Source: Pseudomonas azadiae (GTDB taxonomy: Bacteria > Pseudomonadota > Gammaproteobacteria > Pseudomonadales > Pseudomonadaceae). From it: a stretch of DNA of 64,000 nt. Positions 9,255 through 18,186 of the stretch are shown here, one piece after another (the stretch's first letter is position 1; each line of letters begins with the position of its first letter). The stretch spans positions 496,001 through 560,000 of the forward strand of contig NZ_JAHSTY010000001.1 of assembly GCF_019145355.1 (NCBI RefSeq), given 5' to 3'. Position numbers and translations under genes: made by a program. Below the pieces are notes generated by a model. That model saw only the letters and a list, made by a program, of their open reading frames with translations. It did no database searches and was not told where the DNA came from.

Positions 9255-10598
9255 ATGAACAACCGTCGATTCGCAAGAACCGCAGGCTGGCTGGCGCTGC
9301 CCTGCCTGGTCGCGGCAGGCCTGCTGGCCTGGTACGTCACCCGTGAGCCCGCAACACCGTTCGCACAGGAACCGGCCGCCGCCACCTTCGAGCCCGCACG
9401 GGTCAGTCGCGGCGAGTACGTGGCCCGTCTCAGCGACTGCGTGGCCTGCCACAGCCTGCCGGGCAAGGCGCCGTTCGCCGGTGGCCTGGAAATGGCCACG
9501 CCGCTGGGTGCGATTCATGCCACCAACATCACGCCGGACAAAGCCACCGGAATCGGCGCCTACAGCCTGGCCGACTTCGACCGCGCAGTGCGCCAGGGCG
9601 TGGCGCCGGGTGGCCGACGCTTGTACCCGGCCATGCCCTACCCTTCCTACGTCAAGCTCAGCGACGATGACGTGCGCGCGTTGTATGCGTTCTTCATGCA
9701 GGGCGTGCAACCGGCCAACCAGCCGAATATCCCCAGCGATATCCCCTGGCCCCTGAACATGCGCTGGCCCATCGCACTGTGGAACGGCCTATTCGCGCCC
9801 ACCGCGACCTATGCCGCCAAGGCGGATCAGGACGCCCTGTGGAACCGTGGCGCTTACATCGTCCAAGGGCCGGGCCACTGTGGCAGTTGCCACACGCCGC
9901 GCGGCCTGGCCTTCAACGAAAAAGCCCTGGACGAGTCCGGTGCGCCGTACCTCGCCGGCGCCCTGCTCGACGGCTGGTACGCACCCAGCCTGCGCCAGGA
10001 CCCCAACACCGGGCTGGGACGCTGGAGCGAGGCGCAGATCGTGCAGTTCCTCAAGACCGGCCGCAACGCCCATGCCGTGGTCTACGGCTCGATGACCGAA
10101 GCCTTCAACAACTCGACGCAGTTCATGCAGGATGACGACCTGGCCGCCATCGCGCGTTATCTCAAGGCACTGCCCGGCGACCCGCAGCGCGACGGCACGC
10201 CCTGGCAATATCAGGCGGTGACCGCGCGCCGGGACGTCCCCGGCGCCCACACCTATGCGACCCGCTGCGCCTCCTGCCATGGACTGGACGGCAAGGGCCA
10301 GCCCGAATGGATGCCACCCCTGGCCGGCGCCACGTCGGCGTTGGCCAAGGAAAGCGCCTCTGCGATCAACATCACCCTCAACGGCTCGCAACGCGTCGTG
10401 ACCGCCGGCGTACCGGATGCCTACCGCATGCCGGCGTTCCGTGAGCAATTGTCCGACCAGCAGATCGCCGAAGTACTCAGTTACATGCGCGGGGCCTGGG
10501 GCAACCACGGTGGCGCGGTGGACGCAACCGCAGTGGGCAAGCTGCGTGGGCAGACCGACCCGGCGAGCAGCAGCCCGATCATCCTGCAGATGCGCTGA
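9255..10598 (+). CDS. Membrane-anchored tri-haem cytochrome c
   Basis: This 447-residue protein has an N-terminal signal or anchor helix (LALPCLVAAGLLAWYV, about residues 13-30) and three CxxCH haem c sites: CVACH near residue 60, CGSCH near 210 and CASCH near 340. The arrangement is that of the cytochrome subunits of alcohol, gluconate and aldehyde dehydrogenases (AdhB-like). The ribosome binding site CAGGAAAC precedes the ATG. As the third gene of the molybdenum hydroxylase operon, it should accept electrons from the 2Fe-2S subunit in the periplasm and pass them to ubiquinone or an oxidase. Its stop lies 2 bases from the stop of the convergent regulator gene. Confidence 0.93.
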   Translation: MNNRRFARTAGWLALPCLVAAGLLAWYVTREPATPFAQEPAAATFEPARVSRGEYVARLSDCVACHSLPGKAPFAGGLEMATPLGAIHATNITPDKATGIGAYSLADFDRAVRQGVAPGGRRLYPAMPYPSYVKLSDDDVRALYAFFMQGVQPANQPNIPSDIPWPLNMRWPIALWNGLFAPTATYAAKADQDALWNRGAYIVQGPGHCGSCHTPRGLAFNEKALDESGAPYLAGALLDGWYAPSLRQDPNTGLGRWSEAQIVQFLKTGRNAHAVVYGSMTEAFNNSTQFMQDDDLAAIARYLKALPGDPQRDGTPWQYQAVTARRDVPGAHTYATRCASCHGLDGKGQPEWMPPLAGATSALAKESASAINITLNGSQRVVTAGVPDAYRMPAFREQLSDQQIAEVLSYMRGAWGNHGGAVDATAVGKLRGQTDPASSSPIILQMR

Positions 10599-10600
10599 GT

Positions 10601-11677
10601 TCAGGGTTTCAGGTTTTTCACACTGGCAAACGTCGCCTCGCCCCGTGCCTGCTCCATGACGTTCATTGGCACGGGCGCAGCTGACGGCCGGATAACCGGC
10701 TTGGGCACGATGGAGCGTTCGCTGTCCATCACCGAACGTTCGTCGCTGGGCGGCACGCCGAAGTACTCCCGGTAGCATTTGGAGAAATGCGGGGTGGACA
10801 CGAAGCCGCACAGCACCGCCAATTCCACGATTGAAATCGGCGTCTGCTTGAGCAACTGCCGTGCGCGGATCAACCGTAGCCGCAGGTAGTAGCGCGAGGG
10901 TGAACAGTGCAGGTACTTCTGGAACATGCGCTCAAGCTGTCGACGCGACAACGCCACGTAAGCGGCCAATTGATCCAGTTCGATCGGCTCTTCCAGGTTG
11001 GCCTCCATCAACGCCACGATGTCCTGCAGCTTGGGCTGCTGGGTGCCCAGCATGTGCTTCAAGGGCACACGTTGATGGTCCTGCTCGTTGCGGATTCGCT
11101 CATACATGAACATGTCGGAAATGGCCGCCGCCAGTTCGTGCCCGTGATCACGTCCGATCAGGTGCAGCATCATGTCCAATGGGGCCGTACCGCCCGAGCT
11201 GGTGAGGCGGTCTCGGTCAAGGGTGAACAGGCTGGTACTGAGTGTCACCCGAGGAAACGCCTCCTGCATGGCCGCCAGCCATTCCCAATGCACGCTGCAT
11301 TCATAGCCATCGAGCAAGCCGGCCCGCGCCAGCACCCAACTGCCGGTACAAATACCGCCCAAGCGCTTGGAGTAACGTGCCTGGGTGCGCAGCCATTTGA
11401 CCAGTTCGCCCGTCACGGTGCCCTGGATACCAATGCCGCCGCAGACGATCACGATATCAGCCGACGGCACGTTGAGTATCGAACCGTCCGGTGTGATGGG
11501 CACGCCGTCACTGGCCCACACTGGGTTACCGTCGGCACTCGCCGTGTGCCATTGGTAAAGCTCCTGGCCCGACAGCTGGTTGGCCATGCGCAAGGGTTCG
11601 ACCGCCGAGGCCAGTGACATCAGGGTGAACTGGTCCAGCAGCAGGAAAACGATGCTGCCTGTAGGGCGACCGTTCAT
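10601..11677 (-). CDS. GlxA/GbdR-type AraC-family transcriptional regulator
   Basis: This 358-residue regulator has an N-terminal DJ-1/PfpI-like domain (FLLLDQFTLMSLASAVEPLRM at the start, GGICTGSWVLARAGLLDG with the nucleophile-elbow Cys). A C-terminal AraC/XylS DNA-binding domain follows with two helix-turn-helix motifs (LAAYVALSRRQLERMFQKYL and ELAVLCGFVSTPHFSKCYREYFG). From memory the sequence is very like GbdR, the glycine betaine catabolism regulator of Pseudomonas, but the neighbours are not the gbc/dgc genes, so this is more likely a paralogue. Its ATG overlaps the stop of the upstream permease gene (ATGA). The pair probably senses and imports the same amino acid or quaternary amine. 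Confidence 0.88.
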   Translation of the reverse strand: MNGRPTGSIVFLLLDQFTLMSLASAVEPLRMANQLSGQELYQWHTASADGNPVWASDGVPITPDGSILNVPSADIVIVCGGIGIQGTVTGELVKWLRTQARYSKRLGGICTGSWVLARAGLLDGYECSVHWEWLAAMQEAFPRVTLSTSLFTLDRDRLTSSGGTAPLDMMLHLIGRDHGHELAAAISDMFMYERIRNEQDHQRVPLKHMLGTQQPKLQDIVALMEANLEEPIELDQLAAYVALSRRQLERMFQKYLHCSPSRYYLRLRLIRARQLLKQTPISIVELAVLCGFVSTPHFSKCYREYFGVPPSDERSVMDSERSIVPKPVIRPSAAPVPMNVMEQARGEATFASVKNLKP

Positions 11678-13083
11678 GGCGATGAGGCGGCGGCCGCGGT
11701 GCTTGCCGAGGGTTCGGGCTGCCGTGCGGTGAGCAATCCGATCAACGAAATGATCAAGGCCAGGCCGATGGTCGAAGACACTTCAAAGCGGTGTTCGGGC
11801 GTTACCAGCATCGTCGCCAACGCGGCGCAAATGAATACGATGACCAGCCAGGTCAGCCAGGGGAACAGCCACATCTGGAAGCTCAGCGTGACGTTGCGCT
11901 GCCGCAGGATCTTGCGCATGCGCAGCTGGGAAATGGCAATCACCAGGTACACCAGCAAGGCGATGGCGCCTGAACTGGCCAACAGGAACTGAAACAGCCC
12001 GGCCGGCATGAAGTAGCTGAACAGGGTCACGCCCGCCCCCAGGACCGTGCTGGCAATCACTGCCGCCCGGGGCACGCTCGCGGCCGAGGTCTTCTTCATC
12101 AGCCGGGGCGCATCGCCGCGCTTGCCCAGGGAAAACAGCATGCGCGAGGCAATGTAGATGGAAGAATTCATGCAACTGGCCACGGCGATCAGCACCACCA
12201 CGTCCACCAGCAGTTTGGCATGGGGAATATTCATCAGCTCCAGCGCCCGCTGATACGAGCCGACCGACGCCAGCAGTGGGTCATTCCAGGGCACTACAGA
12301 GATCACCACAAAAATCGACAACACGTAGAACACACCGATGCGCCACATTACCGAGCGCGTCGCCCGGGCTATGTTCTGCGCCGGGTTGCTGGACTCGGCC
12401 GCCGCGATGGTGACCGCCTCGGTGCCGATAAAACTGAACATGATGGTAATGAAGGCCCCGACCACCGCCGACAGCCCGTTGGGCGCGAAACCGCCATGGT
12501 CCTGCATCAACTGGCCAAGCCCGCTGGCCTCTCGCTCAGGCACCCAGCCCATCAGCACCGCAAAGCCCAGGCCGATGAAGGCGATGATCGCGATGACCTT
12601 GGCCATGGCAAACCAGAACTCGAACTCGCCGTACTTGGACACGCTGAACAGATTGGTGACCACCAGCAAAAAGATCGACAGCAAGGCAAATAGCCAAGCG
12701 TCGATCTGCGGGAACCACTGGTTGAGGATATGCCCGGCGGCCAGGGCTTCGATGGGAATTACCAGCACCCAGAACCACCAGTACAGCCAGCCGATGGTAA
12801 AGCCGGCCCAACGGCCGATGGCCTGGTCGGCATAGGTCGAGAATGAACCGGTATCCGGGTTGGCCACCGCCATCTCCCCCAGCATGCGCATCACCAGCAC
12901 CACCAGCAAGCCGGAAAACAGATAGGCCAGCAGCACCGCAGGCCCTGCCGCCGCAATCGCATGCCCGGAACCGACAAACAACCCCGCGCCGATGATGCCC
13001 GCAATCGAAAGCATGGTGACATGACGCGGCTTGAAGCCTTGCGCCAGCTGGCCGTTTGAATCGTTGGACGGGAGGCTATTCAT
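11674..13083 (-). CDS. APC-family amino acid permease (GabP-like)
   Basis: This 469-residue inner membrane transporter has about 12 hydrophobic helices. Helix 1 carries the APC-superfamily signature MLSIAGIIGAGLFVGSG. Further family marks are LGEMAVANPDTGSFSTYAD and FSFIGTEAVTIAAAESSNPAQNIARAT. The pattern fits the GABA permease / aromatic and basic amino acid proton symporter family; the substrate cannot be fixed by eye. The frame is open to a TTG at 13128, but ATG at 13083 (MNSLPSND) gives the normal short hydrophilic N-terminus. The stop overlaps the start of the GbdR-like regulator by four bases, so the two genes are translationally coupled. Confidence 0.92.
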   Translation of the reverse strand: MNSLPSNDSNGQLAQGFKPRHVTMLSIAGIIGAGLFVGSGHAIAAAGPAVLLAYLFSGLLVVLVMRMLGEMAVANPDTGSFSTYADQAIGRWAGFTIGWLYWWFWVLVIPIEALAAGHILNQWFPQIDAWLFALLSIFLLVVTNLFSVSKYGEFEFWFAMAKVIAIIAFIGLGFAVLMGWVPEREASGLGQLMQDHGGFAPNGLSAVVGAFITIMFSFIGTEAVTIAAAESSNPAQNIARATRSVMWRIGVFYVLSIFVVISVVPWNDPLLASVGSYQRALELMNIPHAKLLVDVVVLIAVASCMNSSIYIASRMLFSLGKRGDAPRLMKKTSAASVPRAAVIASTVLGAGVTLFSYFMPAGLFQFLLASSGAIALLVYLVIAISQLRMRKILRQRNVTLSFQMWLFPWLTWLVIVFICAALATMLVTPEHRFEVSSTIGLALIISLIGLLTARQPEPSASTAAAASSP

Positions 13084-13271
13084 TGTTTTTTTGTTCTCGG
13101 TGATCGACGTCAAGGCGTGCTGACTCAAGCGTCAGGCGATCATCATTTCTTAATGATGGGTCACCTTACGCGGCCTGACTTCAGCAAAAACAGCCTGAAA
13201 GCGTCACAGGTTGGCCTGATATCGACATTCGGCTGGGCTGACATCGGAAGAACTCGCAGGTGCAACCCAAC

Positions 13272-13770
13272 TCCACCTGACACAGCCCCTGGGGGAGCTG
13301 TCGAGCTCCAGCGAGGCTGCGATAGCGGTGGGTCAGGCGAAGTAAATGCCAGCCATGCCGCCGCCTTCGCAGCCTCGCTGGGGCTCGACAGCTCCCACAG
13401 TTGATCTGTGTCGTTGCCCAGAGTGTGCTCGCGGGTAAACCCATTCCATCTGACACAGCCATTCCCCTGTGGGAGCTGTCGAGCTTTAGCGAGGCTGCGA
13501 TAGCGGTGTATCAGGCGAAGTAAATGCCAGCCATGCCGCCGCTATCGCAGCCTCGCCGGGGCTCGACAGCTCCCACAGTTGATCTGTGTCGTTGCCGAGA
13601 TTGTGCTCGCAGGTAAACCCATTCCACCTGACACAGCCATTCCCCTGTGGCAGCTCCCGAGCTTTAGCGAGGCTGCGATAGCGGTGTATCAGGCGAAGTA
13701 AATGCCAGCCATGCCGCCGCTATCGCAGCCTCGCCGGGGCTCGACAGCTCCCACAGTTGATCTGTGTAAT
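13272..13770. repeat. Three tandem copies of a 178-bp palindromic unit
   Basis: The marker ttgatctgtg recurs at 13401, 13579 and 13757, giving a period of exactly 178 bases twice. Each unit contains inverted arms (gggagctgtcgagctccagcgaggctgcg against cgcagcctcgctggggctcgacagctccc) around a conserved loop with gcgaagtaaatgccagccatgccgcc. It is therefore a REP-type hairpin with its flank, amplified in tandem. The gap from the permease start (13083) to pip (13804) holds these repeats and, at 13084-13271, the permease promoter; no gene is seen. Confidence 0.93.
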
Positions 13771-13803
13771 TGCCGAATGGCCTTTGTGTGCGAAATACAA
13801 ACG

Positions 13804-14784
13804 TCAGCTGAATGCGCCACGGGTCTTAAACTGCTCGGTTGCTTCAATCAAAGCGCTGATGATCCCGGTTTCCGACGGCGAATGCCCGGCATCATTGACG
13901 ATCGTCAGCACCGAGCCAGGCCAGGCTTTGTGCAGGCGAAAGGCGGAATTGGGCGTCGCGATCATGTCATGGCCACCCTGGATGATCCTGCACGGCAGAT
14001 GGGCGATTGCCGCTATGTCCCGAATCAATTGATCCTCCTCCAGGAACAGCTTGTTCTTGAAGTACCACGCATCCAGGCAAGCCATGCCGATGCTGGTCTG
14101 GTCATCCGAAGCTTGCTCCTCCACGCCGTCAGGGTCGTGTCGCAATAAGGAACAACTTGCCGAATAACGCACCCAGCAGCGGATCGCGTCCATGCGCAGT
14201 TGCTCGTCATCGTCCTTCATGCGGTCGAGGTAGGCCTTCAACAGATCGTGGCGTTCGGCTTCGGGGATGAAGTTGATGAAATCTTCATGGGCGCGGGGAA
14301 AGAAGCGCCGCATGCCGTAGATAAACCAATCAATCTCGTCGGCCGTGCCCAGAAACACTCCGCGCAGGATGAAGCCCAGGCAGCTTTGTGGATGCGCCTC
14401 GCCATAGGCCAGTGCCAAGGTGGTCCCCCATGAGCCACCGGTGATCAACCAACGATCAATGCCCAGATGTTCCCTCAGCGCTTCGAGGTCAGTAACAAGC
14501 GCCTGGGTGGTGTTGTTGCGCAGTTCCGCCAAGGGCGTCGAGCGCAGTGCGCCGCGCTGGTCGAATAGCACGATACGGTAGTGGTCCGGGTCCCAGAATT
14601 GTCGTTTGGTCGGCGGGGCACCTTCGCCGGGACCGCCGTGAAGGTAAACGACCGGCACACCGTCGGGGTTGCCGCTTTCTTCCCAATACAATGTATGCAG
14701 ATCGTCGACTGCCAGCATGCCGCTGCGCCGAGGACGCTCGATGGGCGGAAATTGTTCATAGGTGATTTGGCGGGGGGCATCCAT
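13804..14784 (-). CDS. pip: Proline iminopeptidase (alpha/beta hydrolase)
   Basis: This 326-residue cytoplasmic peptidase removes N-terminal proline. Peptidase S33 marks are YLHGGPGEG (oxyanion-hole region), FDQRGALRSTP, the nucleophile elbow GGSWGTTLAL (catalytic Ser), and NDAGHSPSE near the end (catalytic His). The Asp is expected in GGHDMIA, near residue 270. Family members usually read DQRGxGxS; here it is DQRGALRST, a small departure. The frame is open 47 codons further upstream, but ATG at 14784 is preceded by AAGGAGC at ideal spacing and matches the usual N-terminus (PPIERPRRSGMLAVDD). Expression is probably monocistronic; the downstream side carries the tandem repeats. Confidence 0.93.
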   Translation of the reverse strand: MDAPRQITYEQFPPIERPRRSGMLAVDDLHTLYWEESGNPDGVPVVYLHGGPGEGAPPTKRQFWDPDHYRIVLFDQRGALRSTPLAELRNNTTQALVTDLEALREHLGIDRWLITGGSWGTTLALAYGEAHPQSCLGFILRGVFLGTADEIDWFIYGMRRFFPRAHEDFINFIPEAERHDLLKAYLDRMKDDDEQLRMDAIRCWVRYSASCSLLRHDPDGVEEQASDDQTSIGMACLDAWYFKNKLFLEEDQLIRDIAAIAHLPCRIIQGGHDMIATPNSAFRLHKAWPGSVLTIVNDAGHSPSETGIISALIEATEQFKTRGAFS

Positions 14785-14998
14785 TGAGCTGCTCCTTGTA
14801 AATGGCGTTAAAAACAGGGGTCTGTCTGGGTTTCGAAAATAGCCGCGCGATGCAAGTTCAGCTGTGCAGACCGCGCAGGATACAAACGGGCAAGTCGTTG
14901 ATAACGAGGCATAAACAACGGCCATTTGTCGGCTGGAGCAATCTTTGCCGATCCTTTCGAGCCAGTGCTAATGACACCGCACTTACGAGGAACAGGCG

Positions 14999-15994
14999 AT
15001 GCCTTTGGACCCGGATGAATACAACGCGCTGTTCGCGCGACCAGACTCTGCTTCTGCCGAAGCGGGGCATGTCGATTTTGATTGCCTGATCATCGGCGCC
15101 GGCCCCGCCGGGTTGACCACGGGTGTTTACCTGAGTCGGTTCCACCGCCAGGTCCTCATCGCCGACGGCGGGCCCAGTCGTGCGAGCCTCATCCCACTGA
15201 CCCATAACTACCCCGGCTTTCCACCGGGCATATCCGGCCGGGATCTGCTCGCCCGGCTGCGAGAGCAGGCTTTGCGCTACGGCGCGCTCATCGAGTCAGC
15301 AAGGATAGAGTGCTTGCTCAAGCACCCCACAGGCTTCGTCGCCCAGCTCAACGGCCGCCGGGTGACTGCGCGTCGCGTGGTACTGGCGACCGGCATCGTC
15401 GACACGCTGCCGCACATGGAGGGCGCCTATGATGCCGTTGCGCAGTCTGTGATCCGACTCTGTGCGATCTGTGATGGCTACGAAGTCAACGGCGATAACG
15501 TGGCGGTGTATGGCGAAGCGCACTGTGCGATCAATCATGGACTTTTCCTGCGCAATTTCACCGACCGGGTGACGGTGCTGGTCCATGGCGAAAACGAGGC
15601 CTGCGAAGCGGCCGTGGCGGTAGCCAGGCACGCCGGGATTCACCTCGTCGGTGATCGTGTCGAGCACATCGAGATGCGCGACGAAAAAGTCCAGGTGACG
15701 ACTTGCACAGGTGAAAGCCTCTGCTTTGACATTGTCTACCCCTCGCTGGGCTCCCACATAGCTTCCGAGTTGGCGGTGCAACTCGGTGCCGAAGCCGACG
15801 AGCAAGGTGCGCTGAAGGTCGACGCTCGCCAAGGCACCTCGGTCGAAGGCCTTTATGCGGTTGGCGACGTCGTCAATTCGCTCAAGCAGATCAGTGTCGC
15901 AACGGGCCAGGCTGCTGTCTGTGCGACCGCAGTACACAACAGCCTGGAGGTGCGTTTGTGGGACCGAGCGCGTGACAAGAAACACGGCGTTTGA
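14999..15994 (+). CDS. Thioredoxin-reductase-like FAD-dependent oxidoreductase
   Basis: This 331-residue flavoprotein is related to thioredoxin reductase (TrxB). It has a FAD dinucleotide-binding motif near residue 30 (CLIIGAGPAGLTTGVYLSR) and a redox-active CxxC, CAICDG, near residue 155. The C-terminal FAD motif is GLYAVGDVVNSLKQISVATGQAA. The second nucleotide-binding motif, normally GxGxxA for NADPH, reads VAVYGEAHCAINHG, so the cofactor side is degenerate or altered. A 20-residue N-terminal extension precedes the fold. GAGGAACAGG provides a strong ribosome binding site. It is not the housekeeping trxB in motif detail; the partner protein is unknown. Confidence 0.85.
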   Translation: MPLDPDEYNALFARPDSASAEAGHVDFDCLIIGAGPAGLTTGVYLSRFHRQVLIADGGPSRASLIPLTHNYPGFPPGISGRDLLARLREQALRYGALIESARIECLLKHPTGFVAQLNGRRVTARRVVLATGIVDTLPHMEGAYDAVAQSVIRLCAICDGYEVNGDNVAVYGEAHCAINHGLFLRNFTDRVTVLVHGENEACEAAVAVARHAGIHLVGDRVEHIEMRDEKVQVTTCTGESLCFDIVYPSLGSHIASELAVQLGAEADEQGALKVDARQGTSVEGLYAVGDVVNSLKQISVATGQAAVCATAVHNSLEVRLWDRARDKKHGV

Positions 15995-16012
15995 GTTTCT
16001 CCCGGTCGGCGT

Positions 16013-16726
16013 TTATCTGCGGCGCGCGGCATCAACCCTGCGCAACGTTGCGCCTTGAAGCGCGCGCGGGGAGGTCAGTACATGTTCCAGTTGCGGTTCA
16101 TCGACGGCCATGTGCGCTGTCATCTGCAGCGCTTGCTCCCACTGCAGGTCCGGCTCCAACCATCCGAGTGCATGCTCTGCATTGAACGCCAGAAGGCGCT
16201 GTTCGGCACTAGCGGGGTCGCCGCAGGTCATCAATACCAGCCCATCGCAGCCGCACGGCTTTTCACTGATCTGAGCGAAGGCGGCCAGGAACATCGGCGA
16301 CGATTGCCGGGAGGTGGTGTAGCTCAAGGATGGGGTCTGGTGAGAGGGCGTGGCTGCGGGGATATCGTACCAGCCGTCCACCGCGACCAGCACTCGCCCT
16401 TCGCTGCGGATGCGGTCGAACACCCGCGAGCGCATCACCAGGTGCAAGGGCAAGTGAGTGCGCGGCGGCATCGTTCCCATCGTCCAGACGGGTGACCATC
16501 CCCAGCGCACCTTTACGCATTCGAGCTGGCCGTCGCGCAGGCGGATTGCGCTGACGGTCATGCTCGGCTTGATGATGTTCCTGGCCTCGGCCACACCCGG
16601 GACGGTGTCAGGGCGCAAGCTTGGGCAAAAAACACTGCCGGCGCCATTGACACGTCCGCTTGCGCTGCCGGCCAGCAGTTCCAAAAGGTCTGGGGAAGAA
16701 CCGGGTTGAACGATAAATTCACACAT
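16013..16726 (-). CDS. Divergent SOS response-associated peptidase (SRAP, HMCES/YedK family)
   Basis: This 237-residue protein belongs to the family that crosslinks to abasic sites in single-stranded DNA through Cys2. The start at ATG 16726 places Cys directly after Met (MCEFIVQ), as the chemistry requires; an upstream GTG at 16747 would bury it, so I reject that start. Family landmarks are KPSMTVSAIR, VRWGWSPVW, and VLVAVDGWYDIP at the place of the usual GFYEW, so the catalytic Glu position holds Asp. The usual HDRMP motif is not recognisable; NAEHALGW is the nearest His. The normal MCGR start is MCEF. These changes suggest a divergent paralogue that may or may not keep the reaction. Confidence 0.75.
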   Translation of the reverse strand: MCEFIVQPGSSPDLLELLAGSASGRVNGAGSVFCPSLRPDTVPGVAEARNIIKPSMTVSAIRLRDGQLECVKVRWGWSPVWTMGTMPPRTHLPLHLVMRSRVFDRIRSEGRVLVAVDGWYDIPAATPSHQTPSLSYTTSRQSSPMFLAAFAQISEKPCGCDGLVLMTCGDPASAEQRLLAFNAEHALGWLEPDLQWEQALQMTAHMAVDEPQLEHVLTSPRALQGATLRRVDAARRR

Positions 16727-16788
16727 TGCCTGAACTCCAGCAGTCACTCAAAAAGGTACCGATACAGGTCGTCGCCCCGTCATCTGCG

Positions 16789-16968
16789 ATGATCAGGTTA
16801 AGGTGCGAAGACGTTATAAGTACGAGCGGATGCCGTAGACACTGGTTCGAAAATCCCGGACATTGGCGGATGAACGGAAATTGGAGAAAATTCAAAAATT
16901 TATGCGGCCTTTCATCGCCTGGAGAGGCCCTGCTGTCAGCGATCAACATCGACTCGAAAAAAGCGTGA
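16789..16968 (+). CDS. Possible small hypothetical protein (59 residues)
   Basis: An open frame from ATG 16789 gives a 59-residue product with Cys, Trp and His residues (CRRHWFENPGHWRMNGN) ending INIDSKKA. It ends 9 bases before an intrinsic terminator that would suit a plus-strand transcript. No good ribosome binding site is visible and the frame is open upstream to 16726. I do not recognise the family. It may be real or a chance frame. Confidence 0.3.
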   Translation: MIRLRCEDVISTSGCRRHWFENPGHWRMNGNWRKFKNLCGLSSPGEALLSAINIDSKKA

Positions 16969-16977
16969 TGCAGGAGC

Positions 16978-17001
16978 AAAACCCGGCCATCGCCGGGTTT
17001 T
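16978..17001. terminator. Bidirectional rho-independent terminator
   Basis: A 10-bp stem (AAAACCCGGC/GCCGGGTTTT) with a 4-base loop has A and T runs on both sides. It lies 9 bases downstream of the minus-strand dehydrogenase stop (17011) and would also end any plus-strand transcript of the small frame at 16789. Confidence 0.9.
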
Positions 17002-17010
17002 GCTTTTTGC

Positions 17011-18021
17011 TCAACTGACCTTGATCACCACCTTGCCGAATGGACCGCGAGCCAAGTGCTCGTAAGCCTCACGCGCTTGTTCGAACGGGTACACATGGTC
17101 GATTACCGGACGGATACGGTGGGTGTTGAGGAACGCGTTCATCCGGTCAAACGACGAGCGTGGCGCAACGGCGATACCGCGAATCGTGGTTTGGCGGAAG
17201 ATCATCGGCATCAAGTTCAACGCGGTGGTCTGGCCAGTCAGGAAACCGATTTGAGCAATACGACCGCCCACTTTGGTTGCTTGAACAGAAGCGTTGACAC
17301 CGTCGCCGCCCGCCACTTCCAGCAACAGGTCAACGCCCTTGCCGTCGGTAAGTTTCAGGACTTGTGCAGCCCAGTCCGGCGTCTTGCGGTAGTTCACCCC
17401 AGCGACCGCGCCCAGTTTGATGACCGCTTCGAGGTTATCGTCGCGACTCGACGTAATGATGACCTTCGCGCCCAGCGCCATGGCGATCTGAGCGGCAAAG
17501 ATCGATACACCGCCCGTGCCCTGTACCAGTACGGTCTGGCCCGCTTCGACCTGGCCGAAGTCCACCAGCGAATACCAGGCCGTCAATGCTGCGATTGGAA
17601 GGGTCGAGGCTTCTTCGTCACTCATATCGTCGGGCGCACGAACGGCGCTGTCTTCATGGATGATCATGAACTCAGCCAAGCCGCCAGGCAGGGGGGAGCC
17701 GAGGCAGTAATCGGGTTCGTCGTGCGCCGGCATGCCATCGAGCCAGCGGGAGTACAGGTGGGAGTTGACGCGGTCACCCACCGCAAAACGGCGCACGCCC
17801 TCGCCCACTGCCACCACAGTACCGGCGGCGTCGCTGACCGGAATCAGGGGTTTGGGGACCTTATGCGGCTCGTAGATACCGTCAACAATCGCTTTATCGC
17901 GGAAGTTGAGAGACACCGCGCCGACCTTGACCAGCAGTTCACCGGCCTTGGGCGTTGGCGTTTGCGCCTCTCCCTGCTGCAGGTTGTCCAGGCCAAAATC
18001 TTTCAGAAGCCAAGCTTTCAT
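17011..18021 (-). CDS. Zinc-independent medium-chain NAD(P)-dependent alcohol dehydrogenase / quinone oxidoreductase
   Basis: This 336-residue cytoplasmic MDR-superfamily enzyme has an N-terminal GroES-like domain (LNFRDKAIVDG, PVSDAAGTVVAVGEGV) and a Rossmann domain with VLVQGTGGVSIFAAQIA and VIITSSRDDN. The catalytic zinc ligands of classical alcohol dehydrogenases are not present at the usual places, and the sequence fits the NADPH:quinone-reductase-like subgroup. The frame is open 33 codons upstream, but ATG at 18021 follows GAGAAGGAAAAAA and gives the normal N-terminus (MKAWLLKDFG). It is divergent from a LysR-type regulator (start 18187), a layout in which the regulator usually controls its neighbour. 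The substrate is not predictable. Confidence 0.9.
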   Translation of the reverse strand: MKAWLLKDFGLDNLQQGEAQTPTPKAGELLVKVGAVSLNFRDKAIVDGIYEPHKVPKPLIPVSDAAGTVVAVGEGVRRFAVGDRVNSHLYSRWLDGMPAHDEPDYCLGSPLPGGLAEFMIIHEDSAVRAPDDMSDEEASTLPIAALTAWYSLVDFGQVEAGQTVLVQGTGGVSIFAAQIAMALGAKVIITSSRDDNLEAVIKLGAVAGVNYRKTPDWAAQVLKLTDGKGVDLLLEVAGGDGVNASVQATKVGGRIAQIGFLTGQTTALNLMPMIFRQTTIRGIAVAPRSSFDRMNAFLNTHRIRPVIDHVYPFEQAREAYEHLARGPFGKVVIKVS

Positions 18022-18186
18022 TTTTTCCTTCTCCATTCGAAGTGCACGCCAGGCGGTCGGTTCGGCAGCCTGTTGGTGCCGTGCATTGTTTCGCTTCAGG
18101 CGCTTGGAATAAATGTTCAACGACGCACAAGATTGTTACCCTGCCAGGCAACAAAACCCTGCCTATTGGCAGAATTGGAGGTTTGG

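Noticed and set aside
13272..13770. CRISPR array
   Set aside because: The repeats are regular, but the 178-base unit is itself conserved throughout with no unique spacers, and it carries REP-type palindromes.
17056..18186. Upstream extension of the LysR gene
   Set aside because: The extension is antisense to the dehydrogenase gene; ATG 18187 with a strong ribosome binding site starts a normal-length LysR protein.
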